From contig CM028382.1 in NCBI GenBank assembly GCA_013146195.2, positions 121,099,023-121,163,022 on the forward strand: a stretch of DNA of 64,000 nucleotides. The letters are read 5' to 3'. The notes beneath the pieces are model-generated. The model had not been told where the DNA came from. It did not search any database and worked only from the letters and a program-made list of their open reading frames with translations. The position numbers and the translations under genes were made by a program. Each line of letters begins with the position of its first letter. Positions within the stretch are counted from its first letter, which is position 1. This DNA is from Codonopsis lanceolata. Its lineage: Eukaryota > Streptophyta > Magnoliopsida > Asterales > Campanulaceae. Below are positions 23,363-34,262 of this stretch, in pieces.

Positions 23363-24419
23363 ATGTTTAGAAAGCGTAGAAATACCGGTGCTTCGTCCTC
23401 CCGCCCTATTCAGGAGGAGGAACCAAATTTTGACCACCGCCGATTTATCTCCCACGAGGCCTCAGAAAAATATGCGGCCAAACTCTCCAAGTCCTTGGTT
23501 CCCAAGAGAGGATTTAAGGTTGAAGAATTTGGCCTTCGTCCCAACTTTACGGCTCGTAGGTGGGGGCTCTTGACTGACTCTCCGGGCAAGGCAGTCGTGC
23601 CTATTGTCCGTGAGTTCTATGCCAATGGCAACATTGGCATAGATGGGGGGGGGGTAGAAGAAGAAGTTTTTGTTAGGGGCGTGGATGTTGACTTCTCACC
23701 CCAAAGCATTAACGAATACTACGACACCTCCAACTTTGCGGTTGATGCCGACGACTACAGCCTCCACCTCCATGCCCCTATCCCTCTCGAGGTGGTCAAT
23801 GCGACCATCGTCCTCCCTGGTGTCGAGTGGACCCAAAACCGTAATCCACCCTTCGGGACCACGTACCATGGATGAGTCCTTCCTTCTGAACACGGCCAAG
23901 CCCGTGTTCAAATTTATTTGTGGACGTCTTATGCCCTCCAGTCACCAACATACTGTGACTTGGGATAGGGTTGTCTTGACCTACACCATTATGACCGGTG
24001 GGTCTATTGATGTTGGCCGCCTGATCAATGGCCTAACCAAGACCCTGATTAGAGGTAAAACGAATGCGGGGTTCGCGTTCCCACATTTGATCACACATGC
24101 GGAGAGGATTAAGGCTGGTATGGCCATTACTAGGGTCGTTTTGTTTGAGCACCACCAGCAGCCGAGAGTGCGGGTTCCTCACGGGGAGGAACCCGAAGAA
24201 GAGGAGGACCCACTCGAGGGGATCTCCAATAGGCTAGAAGAGGTTGCCCTAGAATCCCAAATGGCAACTCAACAGTTGGCACAAATTCATGCCGACCAAG
24301 AGCGGCAGTTTGGGTGGTTTAACACCGTGGGACAAAATGTCTCAGCTTATCATGGGTTGCCTCCTGGCACGATCCCCGAGTTTCATCCTCATTCGTTATT
24401 TCCGCCTGACTCACCGTGA
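23363..24419 (+). pseudogene. Accessory (env-position) ORF of Athila-like element, frameshifted
   Basis: ATG at 23363 opens a 170-codon frame; homology then continues in another frame from about 23870 to the TGA ending at 24419, so there is one frameshift near 23850-23870. The first part carries REFYAN (residues 83-88), VFVRG (102-106) and FSPQSIN (111-117); the second carries LMPSSHQHTVTWDR, YTIMTGGSIDVGRLI and AFPHLITHAERIKAG, then an acidic run and a coiled-coil-like tail. This pattern matches what is annotated in plants as putative plant transposon protein (Transposase_32, PF20167). It sits where Athila elements carry their env-like ORF, but I see no signal peptide or transmembrane segment. 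Its function is unknown. The same motif spacing recurs in the ORFs at 29774 and 53467. Confidence 0.75.
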
Positions 24420-26741
24420 GTCGAGGCCCAAGTTCCATCCTCTTTCGTTAGGTGGGCCTGCTACGTCCTTTTGATATTTGTCCTTCCCCGTCAATCCTCT
24501 CATATGTTCCTCAATTTTGGGGACAAAATAGAAATTAAGTTTGGGGGGGGGGGCATTCTAAGCCCAGAGTCTTAGCAGATCCTAGCCTAAGGAGGAATGG
24601 AGTTGGGCTATGTTTTTAGGGTGAAGAAAATTTTCTTTTCTTGATGACCATTTAACTCTTCACCCATTTTTCCTGTTTTTAATTTTTTCTTATTTTCGGA
24701 GGTGTTGCCTTGACCAGAATACACTGGCATTGGATGCTAGTGGTTTCCTCTTGTGGGAACCCATCATCAATTGTGTCATCAACATTTCCAATTTTCTTGT
24801 TGGAAAAAAAATATATATATATATTTTTTTTTTTTCAAAATTTTCATCCTTAAGTTTAGATGTGGTAATATTAGTCGATGAGGAGTTAATGCAATGAGTC
24901 GCATAGCTAGGCTGTAGATCCTTCTGGAATTTACTTGATTTTGCGAAACTTTTACTTTTCTCCAAACTCTTCATGCACCTACACCAATCATAATTATGTA
25001 TTAGTTAGAATAGTTTTATAAAGTCTATAGCACCTACTTCATTACAACTAGATATGCACAGGAATATGATGCATAACCATTTAAACAAACTGTTGCATTA
25101 AATTGCGACTTAGGGTCAATTTCATGATAGTTAGATCTCTTGGATTTTTCTCATTTATATATCTCAAGCACACTTTCGAACCGTGTCTGCATGTTAGTCC
25201 CAATTGTCCCTACCATCTGTTTTAGCGAATGCTTATGTAAAATCCAGTGATGCTAAACATTCAACCCCACAATTCCCACAGTTGATATGATATTTTGTGT
25301 GTCTTACTTGCTTTAAAAATTGCATGAGCATTTGGCATTAAGAAATGACTTAGGCCCTCTTTGGATCGTTAGAGCCTAAATATTCCCTTACCTTTACTAA
25401 AAATATCCCTAGTGTCCCCGTTGAGCATAATTAAAAAGAATGGAGTGTGCTAAGCACACTATTAGACCCCCATTCGACTTCGTTTCTATCACCCACATTA
25501 ACTTAACCCTAAAAGCCTATACACTTTTAGCCTACCCTTTGAGAGAGTAGGATTGGGTGGGAAATTGATTACGGAGGACCAATTCTTTTTCAGTTAGGAT
25601 ATTTTTCGAAAGACTTCTTCTTTCCGTCGTCGAAAAAAAAAAGAGAAAAAATATAGATCGACGAAAAATGAAACAGAAAAAGAAGAGTGCAAAAAGATTT
25701 AAATGGAAGCATAGCTTTCAAAGAAAATTATGTTAGAAAAATCATGCTGATAAGAATGATGTGATATTTTAGAAGTATATATAGCCCAAAACAAGTTTGG
25801 GGGGGGGGAGAAGAAAACTGAAAATAACAGAAAACACCCCCCCTATTGGTAGTCTTTGCAGGTCCTAGCCTAAATAGGGAAACTTCCTTCTGCTTGGAAG
25901 TATGATGAATAAAAGTGTAATCTTACTCTCTCACTTTGAATTCCATTCCTTTCCTTCATATCCCCCAACACCTTGGTCTTACATTACAAGCTAAATAAAG
26001 ACCTAATGATCTTTCTGTCAATGCTTGTGTATGTTTTCTTTGATAAGTAGTCATATAGAATTGATCAAACATTTCATGTTCATTATTATCCACCCTAAAG
26101 CTCACCGTGTTAGCATAATCTTAGCTATTACAAGTCATTGGGATAGGAGAGCATTGTATGTCATACATAGAAGTACATGGGATGGATGTATAAATTTTTG
26201 AAATCCTTGTGATCTTTCTATATGTAGTAGACCGGGTTTGGATGGTAGATCTCATAATTCATGATGCATGATTTTCACTTAAACTTTGATTTTCATATGA
26301 ATGTGGCGTTTAGCTTAATAAAACTGTTTTAGTTAAGATATTCTCTAAGACTGGTGATCACACACACACGGAGAAATTAAAAGTAGTAGCATTTTTAAGA
26401 AAATATCAGTTGGTTTTATGTGATTTAGCCTACATATATGTGGTGAGCATCGAACTAAGACTGCCTTGTATGTCATGCTATATAACTTGAGGTTGAAGCC
26501 AAAAAGATTTTGTTTAATTTTAGTTTAGTTTTTATATGCTTTTGTATTTATTTGTTTTTGTATTTATCTGCTTAGTCAAGTCACTCAAAAGAGTCTCTTT
26601 GAGTTTGTGGGTTTATAGAGGAGTGTAAATAGTGTCACCCTCCAAAAAGATTTTCATTTTTTTAATTGTTATTTATTTATGCTTTTGTATTTATATGTAT
26701 TGTTTACTCGTGGACGAGCAAAGTTTAAGTTTGGGGGTATT
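24420..26741 (+). other. Athila-like 3' non-coding region and polypurine tract
   Basis: No ORF of note. Three AAGTTTGGGGG-type purine tracts occur: 24537-24551, 25795-25811 and the functional one at 26727-26737, directly before the LTR. The first two could be secondary plus-strand priming sites or decayed duplicates. The CCTAGCCTAA strings after the first two tracts (24583 and 25865) suggest a duplicated module of about 1.27 kb. Confidence 0.6.
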
Positions 26742-27942
26742 TGATCGATATATTTTATACGTCGATTTCATATACTTCTATGACTCAAATTATGCTATTT
26801 CACGAGGCTTTTAGCTACTGATATATGTTTTTGGTGAGTTTTATAAGTTTCAGGGTTTCTTGTGAATATATGCAAAACTCCAGGGTTTGATGTGAAATTT
26901 CCAAGAAGGGCCTAAGATGAAAAATGAAGAAAAACGAAGAAAGTCCCAATCTGGAGACCTTGCGGTCGCAAGGTGCCCAGACCTTGCCCCAGCAAGGTGG
27001 ACAGTAGCTTACAGAAGTCAGAAATCAAAAGGCCAAAAATCTGGAGACCTTGCGGACTCAAGGTGTCTCAGACCTTGCGACCGCAAGGTGGTCAGAATGT
27101 CCAAATTTCATATTTTCACAATGTTTTGATTGGATTACAACTCCTTGGTATAAATAGAAGTCGGATGCCAAAGCCTAGGATATAGAAAAACGGCTGGAAA
27201 CAGTCTTGTATATATTTTAGATAGATTTTAGGTTGTATAACATAGTTAGATTGTGTAATTACAAGTAAAGAAGATCAAGATCATGTTTCTGATCATCTCC
27301 ATGTACTTTTCATTGTCTATGATGAACTAAACCATCCATAATCTAGGAGGTGGGAGGTAACTTGTATCGAATTTATGTTTTAATTCATCCTTATGTTCAT
27401 ACAATTCTTGTTGATTGTGGTGTTTATCATTCTCTATATTATTTCGCTTTGAACAAACGAATGTAATCGCACTATCGATGCACGAGAGTGATAAGTTAGG
27501 ACCAGATTCATACATGATCTAGGTGACAACTAGATTGCATGTTCTTGTGCTTAGGATATAGAATGGATGAATTTTGCGGGGATGGAGGCTGAACCAATGG
27601 TTCAACAGACTATATCTATCTTTTGTGAACGAACCCAAGAAATTGGATGACAATTATTATGAATTGAACATAGAAGAGATACAAGTGAAACCCAGAATCC
27701 TAGATTGCCACCCACCATACGATCTTCATATCTTGTAATTACTGCTAATTAGTTAAACACCTAAATATAAACAGTAGATTAGAATAAATAATTATAAAAA
27801 CCCCTTTAGATTAATAAATTGCTATCAATAACTTGCATTGTTCGTGATCACTTGTCTCTGTGGGTTCGACCCTTGCTTCCAATACTATTCTATAATAGTC
27901 TTGTCCCCTTGCAAGGAAAAAGATTAAATAAAACATCGATCA
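26742..27942 (+). repeat. 3' LTR of Athila-like element, 1201 bp
   Basis: Starts TGATCGATATATTTTATACG directly after the purine tract and ends AAAACATCGATCA. The terminal inverted repeat TGATCGAT/ATCGATCA is perfect over 8 bp. The dyad pairs at 26957-27089 fall in U3. The bases after the LTR are CTTCC; the matching target duplication would lie next to the missing 5' LTR. Confidence 0.8.
26957..27089. promoter_or_regulatory. Two pairs of 18-bp dyads in the Athila-like LTR
   Basis: Dyads at 26957-26974 and 26981-26998 (6 bp apart), and at 27047-27064 and 27072-27089 (7 bp apart). Each pair follows CTGGAG. The first and last copies are intact; the middle two have lost part of one arm. They lie about 215-350 bp into the LTR. 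Confidence 0.85.
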
Positions 27943-29773
27943 CTTCCGTTTTTGCTTCTAAATGCTCCTTTCATTCAATTGGGATTCTATTATGAAAAAG
28001 CATAGTCATTAGTTAATCTTTGCTGATGAAGTAGTTGAACTTCCTAACAGCTGCTAAGGCAAAAAGGAACTCTGCAGGTAATCTTCATTCTACCCCTGTC
28101 ACCTGCAGACCCTGTTCTCTCCCCAAAAAGGATCGAAGCGCACATACCATACCAGTGAGGAGGAGCCAACTGCAAGTACCGATACTATCATTACTGTTGG
28201 TGTTGCTTCTATATAAGAAGAAGCATTATGCTCTCCCTCCACTTTTGTTTCGTTCTCTTTGCCAATGAAGCTTATTGTCCATCCTTCCAGAAGCCAAGGC
28301 ATTTCAAAGGAAAAGCTTGTTGTAATACTCTTCATTTCAATTGGTATCGGCAGACCTCAATGTCTGCTGTTCCATCTCTATTCAGCAAACCTTCTTGTCT
28401 TCAAATCTCATCATTTCAATCTGTTATAGTAGACCTCATCTCTGCTGACCTCTTTCATCAGCAGACCCTCATCTATGCCGACGCCCCTGTCATTCATTCA
28501 ATCGACAACGGCATTGCTCAATATCTAGTTTACTGATCATCTATATTTCAATGATTGATATCATACAAACAATTGGTATCCTTCAACAATTGATTGGTAT
28601 CCTTCAACTTTCAAATATCAGTAAATTAACTTCCACCCTTCTTGAACACAAAATTCAATTGGTATAATAGCTATCCTATGGCTACCATCTTTCGTGTGTT
28701 CAATAGACTGATAACCTCGCATAACCTTTAATTGGTATCAGCAGACTTTCATTACTGTTGCATACTTCCTTAAAGTTATCAGTTGCACCGATAGACCTCA
28801 ATGTCTACTGGTGAACCTGAACTACAGACTTCCACCTCTGCCGTTCACAATTTCGTGAACTACAGACTTCAATCTCTGCCGTTCACACTCTTGTATCAGC
28901 ACTCTTCACACTCTACTGGAACTAATCACCAAAATTGGTTTCAGATCTCTTACTGCTGATCAACTTTGTGTAATGATATCTTTGACATAAACGTTTAGGA
29001 ATATTGATAGCTTTTCAAATATTATTTCAAAAATCCTTCTAAAATAGTTTTCAAAACAACTTTGTTCTAGAATGACTAGAAAAATTGGAAGATTGCCGAA
29101 GACTCTGTGGATGACTCAGAAAGTTCCAAAAGTTTCTTCTAGTAAACAAAGAACACAGAAATCGTAACTGTTTTACAAAACATTTTTTTGAAATACTACT
29201 TTCAAATTATTTTTGAAACAATTTATGTTCTAAAAATTCTATAGATTTGGGAGATTGCTGAGGATTGTGTAGATGATTCAAAATGCCCCGTAAATTATCT
29301 ATTAGGATATCTGGAATATTTAAAACCTATCATATTTCCTAAATATATTTTTACGAAATTTATTCCATTATTTTTGCTCATCGATATCAAAACAAATTCA
29401 TTTCATTACCCTAAGCCTACAATTAATCTTTGCCTTCAACAATTGGTATTGAAATCCTCCATTTAAGTCTTTAATCTGTCCAAATTCATACTCCCTAGAA
29501 GACTTAATATCGCAATCATGAATCGCCTCCTTTCCATTAATCACGTCCACTCTAACTGAGCTTTGAAATGATTACTTCGCCGTTTCTCATTTCAGTCATT
29601 TACTGCTCAATGGTGGATACTCAAGCGACGGTTCTTGAAATGTGTGTTCTTCCTGCTCAATCTCAGAAAGTACTGAATATATATATATAGTACAATATTT
29701 TTGATAAATCTCCATCGTTATCCAATCCAATCTGTACGATTATTATCAGTGCTTATTCTTTGAGAAATTCTTC
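27943..29773 (+). other. Region ahead of the SIRE-like accessory ORF, with recurrent GCAGAC/GTCTGC hairpins
   Basis: No convincing protein. Between 28340 and 28890 at least seven copies of a short motif alternate: GGCAGACCTCAATGTCTGCT at 28349, then related copies near 28425, 28458, 28740, 28793, 28834 and 28863, often preceded by TTGGTATC. Most can fold as GCAGAC-n-GTCTGC or GTAGAC-n-GTCTAC hairpins. 29122-29773 is repeated inverted at 63350-64000, so this belongs to the same SIRE-like element; the junction with the Athila LTR lies somewhere after 27942. Confidence 0.55.
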
Positions 29774-30703
29774 ATGGCCGCTTCTTCTTCCAAAAGCGTC
29801 TTTAGCCCAAACGCTCCCCCTGAATCTTCATTCATCACCAAAGTAGGCCGTCAATCCTACATTCTTGGTCGTACGATTCAATGAAAACAATTTCTCCTTG
29901 ACAATATTGTTGGAGCAAATATTTTAGATCTTTTCCACAGTTCTAGACTCGTCTCCATCCTTTCATTTTGCGAAGACTTCTACAGCCTTCGGCTGATCGA
30001 CGAATTCTACTCAAGGATGCAGCTGACAAGAGAGACAGTAAAGGCCTCCACGGTCGCATTCGAGGTACTGATCTCGTCCTCAATGCTGACAGCCTATCAA
30101 GAGTCTTCAACCTTCCCTCTGCTGGCCCTAACTCCAGCAATGATTCTGTTCTCAACGAATCATGGCTACACCGTCCTAGCTACCACTCTCTAGATGACTA
30201 CAGTACATGGGATATTTTCAACTATCCCTTGGATATGTACTGTATTGGTGAAATTTTGAGCCAATGCCTTCATTTCATGAACCGAGGCTCGAGCGACACC
30301 GAAGACTTGAAACTTCACCGTTGCTGTTCTCGACTCTCATATCATCAACTGGTCTGAAGTAGTCTTCTCTCTCATCTGTCGATCTTTTCAGCGAAGAAGA
30401 GTGAATGGGTCTGGTATTCTGAAATACACTAGGATTATCAGTTACTTCCTATGCTCTTACCACACCATTCGTTCCACGATTCATGAGGACGAATGCCTTC
30501 CTGTCACTGCAGAAATGCTGATCACTCGAGAACTGTTCGGTAATAGAAGTTTTTCTGATCAGGATATAAATTATTCTCTAGATTCTAGCACTGGTAGTTT
30601 GGAGATTCAAATTAGTTTGTACTATTCAGAACTTGTTAGTACTTTCTTGCGTTATTTAGCACTTTTCTCTTTTGTTATCCTCTCTATTTTACTACATCTC
30701 TTC
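29774..30703 (+). pseudogene. Accessory ORF of SIRE-like element A, broken
   Basis: ATG at 29774 starts MAASSSKS; the frame stops at 29879 (TGA) and then continues as FLLDNIVGANILDLFHSSRL and DEFYSRMQL. A shift near 30050 leads into GRIRGTDLVLNADSLSRVFN and a later shift (about 30300-30360) into SEVVFSLICRSF and YFLCSYHTIRSTIHEDECLP. The order and spacing EFYSRM, then R-G about 20 residues on, then LNADSLS mirror EFYAN, VRG and FSPxxIN in the ORFs at 23363 and 53467. No transmembrane segment is evident before the hydrophobic tail at 30630-30700. Position is between pol and the 3' LTR. A copy lies inverted at about 62640-63361. Function unknown. Confidence 0.65.
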
Positions 30704-30771
30704 TAGTATCTTTCTTTATTTAGCTTGCTTGGAACTGTCCTTCAATATTAATCCTCATTGCTTGCAACCAT

Positions 30772-30865
30772 TAAGGAGGAGAGTTATATGACATATACAT
30801 ATAACTTAAGGAGGAGAGTAAGGAGGAGAGTGATAACATTCCTACCATAAGGAGGAAAGTTTTTC
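30772..30865 (+). repeat. Array of AAGGAGGAGAGT purine tracts upstream of the true polypurine tract
   Basis: Four copies of AAGGAGGARAG at 30773, 30809, 30819 and 30849, around a small palindrome (TTATATGACATATACATATAA, 30783-30803). They resemble the functional tract AGGAGGAGAT at 31268-31277. The inverted copy has the same array at 62127-62222. Confidence 0.7.
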
Positions 30866-31277
30866 CATAACTAAATTTCGCTAAACCAAGAGCAGATGGA
30901 AAACACACACTAATGTGACAATTCACTCTAAGTTGATTCTTTTGTGAATCATGCCAAAACAAGCTTTCAGTTTATAAAAATTTATGTATAAGTAAGACAC
31001 CCAAAACCTTTTAGATCCTGTCCAAACCTCTTTCAAAAATTCTATGTGATCTAAATTGTTTGTACTATTGCATTACCTGTTCAGTACTTTGATTTATCGA
31101 GTCTGTAATAGAAATAGTAGACTATACCAAAGCCATCGCTTATGTAATTATCAACATAGGACATGTCTTGAGATAAAACGATCATTCATTGTGGGCATGT
31201 TATTACTATGTCTTGATAAATGCTTTAGTGTTTTGTATATGTCATTTTGTAATGGTTCCAAGCAAATAGGAGGAGAT

Positions 31278-32627
31278 TGTTGGAATATGCTTCCAGATAA
31301 TTTAGTTATTACTTTGCATATTCTATATATATGTTAATTTGCTTGCCCCCATTACAAGTGAGTCATTACAAGTGGCTAAAAAGTCTGCGTACCGATTAGC
31401 GTGGCAACTCGTGTGATATCACATAGGTCTTAGATTAGGTGCAACCTGATCAAGTCCTACCTTCATATATGATTATTGAAACAGACCAGCACTTCAGATG
31501 CACTCAGCACCGGAAGACTTGCAGTTATGTCAAAAGCCTTCAGTGATAAAGATCAGAACATCCTTAAGACTCACCACCGATAGACATGCTACAAGTTAAA
31601 CTGCTCGCACCACGAGATATCTGTTATCCTGAATCGGAAGACTTGTTTCCACTGGCTCGAAGCACTCCACCGGTAGACTTTAAATTCTGCACGTGCTACA
31701 GAGAAAAGTCAAGAAGCAGCTCAAATCAAGTCAAATATGTCCAAGCCTGACATACCTAAAGCTACAAGACTTTCCTCTCACTCAAGTAGTTTGTTAAAGT
31801 CAAAAAGCAATTACTTTATTGAACAGACCACTGACAGTCCAACAGACATCAGACCTACTCTTCAGAGACTTATCAACATCGTCTGACAGACAACAAGTTC
31901 CAAGATCTACACGACTAAATCTCTTCCCCAAACAGTCAAAGATCTTATGGACAAAGATCTCTATCCGATAGACTTCAACCACTACATCTCTAAACGGATA
32001 GAAACTTTATGTCTTCATCTCTCAACGATCATATTGACTCCCGTCTATATAAAACCTCTCTCTTACTCAAACAAGTAGTGAGACATCCAAGACCATCAAT
32101 CAACGATGATGAGCAATGAGTAACTCAACTTACTCAAGAACTTCAAAGAAAAAAGAAAAGAGATCATCAATGAGATCGTCTTCACCAACGTATCTCTGAT
32201 CTCTACTCGGATTGCAGTGAACTCATCAGATCTTAGCAAAACACTTTCAGTGGATTGCTAGGAAGAAAACCTTGGAGAAGAGAAAAGATTGAACATAAAC
32301 TTAAATAGACACAGATCAAGATCTGAAGATTGATGTTAGATAATGTCTGATGAAAATAAAGAGCTATATGTAGATATTGCATTCATATCTTCATATTTGT
32401 ATTCTCATACAAATGCTGTTGATTGTGCAATAATCAATCATCATGGAAGGACGAGTGCTTTGCACTCAATCATTCAGATATATTTTTATATCTGAACGAC
32501 TTTGAAAATCCTTTTCTCGTAACAGTTTCTTGTTCTCGTCTCCTATTGCCCTTTGTTGCTTAATGATTCATGAATGAATAATTAAGTAAGGATTGAGGCT
32601 TGGGTAGACAAAGTCAGAAACTGTACA
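31278..32627 (+). repeat. 3' LTR of SIRE-like element A
   Basis: Begins TGTTGGAATATGC immediately after the purine tract AATAGGAGGAGAT. A TATA box (CTATATAAAAC, 32045-32055) is followed by a leader-like region. The 3' end is set tentatively at TGTACA (32622-32627); no primer-binding site follows, as expected of a 3' LTR. U3 repeats the motif CGGWAGACTT several times (31512, 31582, 31637, 31670). The first 840 bp match 60860-61702 in inverse orientation. Confidence 0.65.
32045..32055 (+). promoter_or_regulatory. TATA box of the SIRE-like LTR
   Basis: CTATATAAAAC lies about 770 bp into the LTR and is preserved in the inverted copy (about 60924-60934, minus strand). Confidence 0.55.
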
Positions 32628-33264
32628 TAGATGGTCAATGATATGAATGCATCCTCAATATTGGAGTATTGTCATTAGTGAAAGTCTGGAATGTTATATG
32701 CTTCCTCCATTCCTGGCAAAGCCCATTTAAAATTCAAACTTTTTAAAAAATTGATATATACGTTTTAACAAGTCAAGATGCCTATGGATAATTCCTATAC
32801 TTTGGTCTTTCCCAACCTTTTTCAAACCCAACAAAAGTCTAATACATAGTGTAATACTATTATCCGAGACAATTTAGTATTTTTTTGGTGGAGCGTTTTG
32901 ACAGAAATATTGACAAAAAATGTAGTGTTATATCTTTAAAAGTGTTTCAATGCAGCGTTTTAAAACGTATCGTTTTAAAAATGTGCAGTATTTTAAAACG
33001 ATCTAATATGGACCGTTTTAAAAATAAATTGCGTTTACAGATACTTTGTTTATCAAAATATTGTTTTGAAATAATTTTCCAAATCTGCTTACAAAAAAAA
33101 TCACATTTTAAAAATATCATTTTAAAAATGCTACGTTTTTAAAAAGCTGTGTTTTCAATACGCTGCATCAAACAAGACCTTAATGCAGTAGTTAGCATCA
33201 CAATGCTATTTTGATTTATGTCTGGCCACTCTTGCCATCTATTGACTTTTGAAAGGGAATACCA
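32628..33264. other. Intergenic, nothing recognised
   Basis: Contains a cluster of TTTTAAAA-rich short repeats (CGTTTTAAAAATGTGCAGTATTTT-like, 32935-33140) that produces the ORF at 32885-33142; that ORF is low-complexity and not called. Confidence 0.5.
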
Positions 33265-33575
33265 CCTTTTTGACCACCATACAAATTAGGAAAATCCAAT
33301 TTGACCAACGATGTTTCATAACGACCAAATTAACCAACTAACTTTTAATTTGGTTGTAATGTCATCCTCGCCGTTTCATAATGAATAAATTAACCAACCA
33401 ACTTCTGTCAATATCGGGCCAAGAAATTGCCATAGAAGGAAAATATTGACAGAAGTTGGTTGGTTAATTTGGTCTTTATGAACGACATTGCAACTAAATT
33501 AAAAGTTGGTTGCTTTGGTGTTATGCGTTGTCGATCAAATCAAATTGGATTTCATCAATTTATACGGGTCGTCTA
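33265..33575. mobile_element. Foldback (MITE-like) element with about 130-bp arms
   Basis: Left arm 33265-33414 and right arm 33443-33575 are imperfect inverted copies. For example ACCAACCAACTTCTGTCAAT at 33394 pairs with ATTGACAGAAGTTGGTTGGT at 33445, and the outer AAATTGGATTT segments pair as well. The loop is about 28 bp. No ORF. Such long hairpins are frequent sources of 21-24 nt small RNAs. Confidence 0.7.
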
Positions 33576-33830
33576 AAATGTACAGATTCTTCTTTTCAAT
33601 TTATCAACACAATAAACTGGAGGTGGTTGCTAGAAGGATCTTCTTAGAGAAGAAACCACAACTTTCTGGTTCTTTTCTGCATACAAAAGTCTGCTGTGGA
33701 ATTATATGTATCTTTTCAGAATCTTAAATAATGTATATTTTCTGAATCATATATCTATATACACACACCCCTCTCCTGTTTCTTTTCCTGATGATTTGAA
33801 AGAGTAATCGTCCAACTTCTCTTTCCCATT

Positions 33831-34262
33831 TTGAGACCCAGAAAGTCGGCATGGGGAAGTGCATTGCTAGATCAAGAGCTGCGAAACAAGTTCAATCCCA
33901 GAGATGGCCTTGAAGCACATACTGTGGCCTTTGCCTGTTTGTACGGAACTCAAAAGCAAATCACAGTTTACATAATCTTGTTTCCTAAAGCCATAAGATT
34001 GACTGTAGATCAAGAGATGCTTTGGTTGGTAAGCTCTTGCATTTTTATTTATTTTTTATTAATTTTTTTTTTCCGGGGGCGGGGGGGTTGTGTGTATTTC
34101 GAATGTGCAGCTACTGTTAAGTTTAACGGACTGGATTGCCTTGCGGGCTGTCTAGCTCTCAATTCATTGTACCCTTTCGCAGAGTATGATCTACTCGCCC
34201 ATATTCATCATCACCTCTCAAGAGTCGTCACTGTACCCATTCCCAAAGCAATTAAACTATGA
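33831..34262 (+). CDS. Hypothetical ORF, unrecognised
   Basis: An uninterrupted 143-codon frame starting MRPRKSAWGSALLDQELRNK. It contains one hydrophobic stretch around a T-rich, G-run segment (34040-34090) that looks like non-coding DNA. There is no recognised domain and no homologue in the window. A chance ORF, or an exon with a misread intron, is as likely as a gene. Confidence 0.2.
   Translation: MRPRKSAWGSALLDQELRNKFNPRDGLEAHTVAFACLYGTQKQITVYIILFPKAIRLTVDQEMLWLVSSCIFIYFLLIFFFRGRGGCVYFECAATVKFNGLDCLAGCLALNSLYPFAEYDLLAHIHHHLSRVVTVPIPKAIKL

Larger units (their letters stand above)
21956..27942 (+). mobile_element. Athila-like Ty3/gypsy element, 3' part
   Basis: In order: the integrase C-terminus, the conserved post-pol strip CAAAGGCGCTAAGTGGG...GGCAACCCACTA (22430-22462), a spacer with paired dyads, an accessory ORF, about 2.3 kb of non-coding DNA with G-tracts, a polypurine tract (TTTGGGGGTATT, 26730-26741) and a 3' LTR (26742-27942). 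This layout, with an extra ORF between pol and the 3' LTR, is typical of Athila. The 5' LTR, gag, protease, RT, RNase H and most of integrase are missing at a breakpoint near 21950. Confidence 0.85.

Noticed and set aside
28035..28536. Two overlapping plus-strand ORFs (77 and 102 codons)
   Set aside because: They are open mainly because of repeated GCAGAC-type motifs; frames do not persist and no family fits.
32885..33142. 85-codon ORF rich in Lys/Phe/Leu
   Set aside because: Arises from TTTTAAAA-rich repeats; no domain and biased composition.
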